Source: Henckelia pumila
Lineage: Eukaryota; Streptophyta; Magnoliopsida; Lamiales; Gesneriaceae
Assembly (NCBI RefSeq): GCF_033568475.1
Contig: NC_133121.1
Span: 134,944,375 to 135,008,374 of the forward strand
Length of the DNA stretch: 64,000 nucleotides
Direction: 5' to 3'
The translations under genes and the position numbers were made by a program. Below, piece by piece: positions 60,564 to 64,000 of this stretch. The notes under the pieces are model-generated. The model was not told the origin of the DNA and did no database searches. It saw only the letters and a list, made by a program, of their open reading frames with translations. The stretch's first letter is position 1. Every line of letters begins with the position of its first letter.

Positions 60564-63066
60564 ATAATATATGGTAGTCGTTTCCCACAAATTATAACAA
60601 TTCAAAGTCATTTCAAAAGGAAGATTCAGTGTAACATAAGATATTTGAATTTGAGGAGTAAAGAAAGACTTGAGGTTGACAAGGTCAATTATATTAATGA
60701 AGTGTCCAATATATTCAATCTGTGTCTATTTATCTTGGGGAGGAGTATCTCTTCTGCATCACACAAGAATCCAACTTCATTTAACGAGTTCAAGAATTCA
60801 TTACCACTCTAGGTTTTCTGTGTAAGAACCATAGAAATTTATCACAGAAATTTACACAGCAAGAAACCTCAAGATTTGGTAACAAAAAAAACATTCTCAC
60901 CACTACCATGATCTGTGGAACTGGAATGTAAACATTATTTTGTCATTAAGAAATCAGAGCATGTTCTGCACAAATGCGCATTTCATCTGCACAAATACGC
61001 GTAAGCTTGAAAAAAGAAAACTAATTATGTGCACAAATATATGAGAGCACAGATCGCATTACAGTCGGATCATGCTCAGTTTTCCTCGAGCATATATACA
61101 TCATTCACGCAGCTTTCTGCTTCCAGGAGGAAAGAACCAAAAGCCACAGCTTCGAGCACAAATCTCTTCAGACTTGCAAAAGATGTTGAAATTACCTCGT
61201 CGGATTCGATCAGACCAGTCTTCTTGTCTCCAAAGAGGGAACAAGTGTATCTCTCAATCAGATTCAAGGCCTCAGTAGACTTTGGTCTTGCGCACATCTG
61301 GATAGTTTCTCGGTCAAATCCCATCAAATAACGTTTCAAATTTTTCGGTTTTTTCACTGGTCCATATGATACTTGACCCACAGAAGTAGAACTCGGGTTG
61401 CTGCTGTGATCGAAGGCAACGAGCTTTGATTCTAAAGAAAATGTCTCTGAAACAGGTACGTGGGTACAATCACCAATGATGAAGTTGCTATGGTAAAGAC
61501 CACATTCCAAACTGTGTCTTAGAGAAGCGGACTTCAAGAAGTATCCATACAGAACGGAAGCAGCACACAATTTGCAGAGACGAAGCCTTTCAATTTCAGT
61601 AATGGCCCAACTCTCTGTGACATTCGAATTTGCCCTAACTCCAACAACGTCATTCAAATGTTCCCTCACCATCTCCACAACCTCAATGCTATGGATAGAC
61701 TCCAGTTCCCAATCCCTAGAAGGCCAAATCTCGAGCCGACCATTGTAGACACATTGTGAAATCCGGGGGACTGGATAAACTCCGATCTCAGAAAACTTGT
61801 ACTAGATCAGCATATACATGATATCTTCAACCACATCTCTGCATTCATCCCTTTTCAGTTCCGCAATCCTCCTGCCAAAATTACATTCAAGTTAGTCCAA
61901 AAGTGCACAAACTGAACGATTCTGCATAAATCAACCAACATTACCAAGATTTCCCAGATTTCAGCATCAGTATTCCCACAATCACGAATTGATACCAAAT
62001 TACAGAGGCAATCAATATATCACGAGATTAAATTTCTTGACGAGACCACACCATGTTCGGCGGCAGTACTAGTACACCCTCCTCCAGCCGTTGCAGGAAC
62101 TCGATGCACTAGTACACCCTCTCCGTCCCATGCCATTCTCAAAGAGTTCTGCGTTTATGCAAAAACGTGGATGCAGTTCATAAAAAGAATACGAGCAAAT
62201 AGCCTAAATCTTGATGTGGTAAAAAGGATAATGTCAGCCAGCATACATAAATAAACACCCAAATCCCCTCACTTGCGAACCAATACAACCTAAGAATGTA
62301 CACTTTGAGAGGCAAATATCATCAAGAAATTTGATTTCACTTCACAAAGCTACTTCGAGTCTCAATTACCTGAAGAGGGATCAATAAATAAATAAAAATT
62401 AATTCCCTTGAGAATAGCCAGCAAATCACAACACAATTACCACCAGAAAAATCAATAAAGGCATTATAACATCCTTAAAGCATGCAATATGAATCAACAA
62501 AAAAAAAAAAACTTGGATAATGGAATAGATCAGAATCTGCAATAAACACATAGGCAACAACCAACCTGTGAAGACAAGCTTCGTCAGAGCCGAGGCTAAG
62601 CCGCATACGCGCATCGGCTTCATCCCTTTGAGACGCCAGCATCTCCAACTGCTCCCGAGCCGCGAACTGAAATCTACCCCGATCATCAAGCAATACTCCG
62701 CTCAAGAGCCTCCCAGCCGGCGTCCGGGGCTCCAACGGCGCGTTCAAGCCACCAAAGTCGCACTTGCTAGCACTACTACCCACAATCTCTCGGACGGCGG
62801 AAGGTCCCAGAGAACAAAGTTGCGAAAGAAAAACTGGGTCTCCCGTAGAAAAGGCAGCAGTCCATTCAAAAGACACTGTTTTTGATAAAATCTGCAACGC
62901 CGATCGATTCGTTGATGTAAAATTTTTTGTGGGTTCAGTTAATTTCACAGAGATTTGTGACAAAAAAAAAATATATAATTCTTCTTCCGATCCTATGCTA
63001 CGTATACAGAGATATCTTTGGTGAAAACCCAATATATTATTGAGAGAGATAGATACAGAATGGTGG
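60564..63066. repeat. Segmental duplication, copy B (pseudogene)
   Basis: The counterpart of 32640-35165, in direct orientation, and 23 bp shorter overall. Exons, intron and flanks are all duplicated, so the copy arose from DNA and not from mRNA. Confidence 0.92.
61076..62865 (-). pseudogene. Broken copy of the UV-B-induced/DUF760 gene
   Basis: Exon 2 copy 61871-61076 is 796 bp, the same length as in the intact gene, and the GT and AG splice sites are kept. It has an in-frame TAG at 61804-61802 (minus), where copy A has TAC (LIYYK has become LI*YK). Exon 1 copy 62865-62566 is 47 bp shorter; a deletion of about 46 bp within the transit-peptide region shifts the frame, and the ATG frame meets TAG at once. 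The downstream 200 codons are still open and well conserved. It is therefore a recent pseudogene; a truncated product from an internal Met is possible but would lack the targeting peptide. This is a host gene copy, not a virus. Confidence 0.85.
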
Positions 63067-64000
63067 GGCCATTTAAAAAAAATTGACCTCCGTTGGTCTT
63101 CAAATGACCTTAAATTTTTTTTTTTCTTAAATCAATGACCTTCATTGATTAAAAAACCATTTATCTTAATTTACACTTAACTAATCAGTGTACTTTTTTA
63201 AAAATAAAAAAATAAAATAATTATATATTCTAATTAACATGATTGGTCAAACTCATACTTTGGCTCTCTCTCCTGTTTTTTTTCAGTTTCTTTTCTTCAC
63301 TCCTCCGATTTCTTCTTATGTTCTCATTTTCATTCACTCAGTGTGATTTCTTTTCTGGGCTCAATTCAAAAGCTAAGTATGCATATTTTGTGATGGTCTT
63401 ATTTTTTTCTTGTGTGATTTCTTTTCTCTATTCACAAACTAGGTATTCATATTGCCCTAATTTTCTTTTTGTAAGCTTGTATGTAGATTTTGTGATGATA
63501 TTTTTGTTTATAATGTTGGTCTCTCATAGTTATATGATGGTCTCCTAGCCTTGCCGTTGATGGTCTATGTAGTTTTATAATGGTCTCTCAATTATATGAT
63601 GGTCTCGTAGCCTATATTTTTTTTGCTCTTATAGTTATATGATGGTCTCATAGCCTTGCCGTGGATGGTCTCTATAGTGTTATACTTGTCTCTCATAGTT
63701 ATATGATGGTCTCTTAGGGCATGATTGGTACGTTAGAAAGGAATAAGGTAGGAATTGAATCGATTTTGGAATAGAATGAGATTGAGAATGAAATGGTTGT
63801 TTTATTTTATTTCAACGATAGATACTATTAAAATGAAAAAAGAATGGAATGAAATAATTTTTAATAAAAAATCATATTTTAACTACATATATTAAAATAA
63901 GAGTAATTCATAAACTTTTTATTATTATTAATATTGAAGTTGTAGCAATTATTATAAAATTATCATTATATATTTTCAATAATTTAAATTTTTATTTTAT
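63067..64000. other. AT-rich spacer with degenerate repeats at the window end
   Basis: From about 63545 to 63720 the phrase ATGGTCTC(A)TAG recurs about eight times with ATAGTTATATGATGG between, a degenerate array. From 63715 GGGCATGATTGGTACG resembles the start of another MITE, but it runs off the window. Confidence 0.45.
63545..63720. repeat. Degenerate tandem repeat (ATGGTCTC units)
   Basis: A core of TTATATGATGGTCTC(C/A/G)TAGCC and CTTGCCGT(T/G)GATGGTCT recurs several times, with unit length about 25-60 bp. Confidence 0.65.

Noticed and set aside
61076-61678. A separate 200-aa DUF760 gene
   Set aside because: It is the part of the pseudogene's exon 2 downstream of its stop; it lacks a normal start and a targeting peptide.

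Overview
The window is nuclear DNA of a flowering plant. Genes are rich in introns with ordinary GT-AG junctions, spacers are very AT-rich, and the products are plant-type: a CYP82 P450, a UGT79-like glycosyltransferase, a two-domain GTP cyclohydrolase I, a ROF-type FKBP, an X8/GH17 glucanase and a DUF760 UV-B-induced protein. The protein styles suggest a eudicot, probably an asterid and perhaps Lamiales; that placement is inference from memory.

Layout. 0.6-2.4 kb (-): a complete three-exon CYP82 P450. 2.4-5.8 kb: spacer with three MITE-like elements. 5.9-6.4 kb (+): a small plastid J-protein. 6.4-10.3 kb: AT-rich spacer with palindromic elements. 10.3-14.4 kb (+): nine-exon cyclin C. 16.2-18.1 kb (+): GTP cyclohydrolase I. 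19.5-20.9 kb: Stowaway-like and Tourist-like MITEs. 21.7-23.1 kb (+): intronless UGT79-like gene. 24.2-28.5 kb (-): sixteen-exon MAK-type kinase MHK. 32.0-32.5 kb (-): small hydrophobic protein of unknown function. 33.1-35.0 kb (-): UV-B-induced/DUF760 gene. 37.9-40.1 kb (-): GH17-X8 beta-1,3-glucanase with a tiny last exon. 40.1-45.8 kb: spacer with MITEs. 46.0-49.3 kb (+): twelve-exon FKBP62/65 (ROF) gene with heat-shock-element-like sites upstream. 50.6-57.7 kb: the C-terminal part of a PPR gene cut off by a 5'-truncated LINE, which itself carries a young Copia LTR element. 59.8-60.3 kb (+): an X8-domain membrane protein. 60.6-63.1 kb: a second copy of the 32.6-35.2 kb segment, in which the DUF760 gene is a pseudogene.

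The genes do not form an operon-like or obviously co-working set. Loose themes are specialised metabolism (CYP82 and UGT79, 19 kb apart and separated by unrelated genes), transcription and cell-cycle-type kinases (cyclin C and MHK, not known partners), and callose/cell wall (GH17-X8 and X8-TM). I found no convincing wholly new system. The best leads are the segmental duplication with its 1.9 kb indel, the cryptic 38-nt terminal exon of the glucanase, the X8 protein with an apparent true transmembrane tail, the HSE-like cluster upstream of the FKBP gene, and a four-copy family of about 105-130 bp foldback elements.
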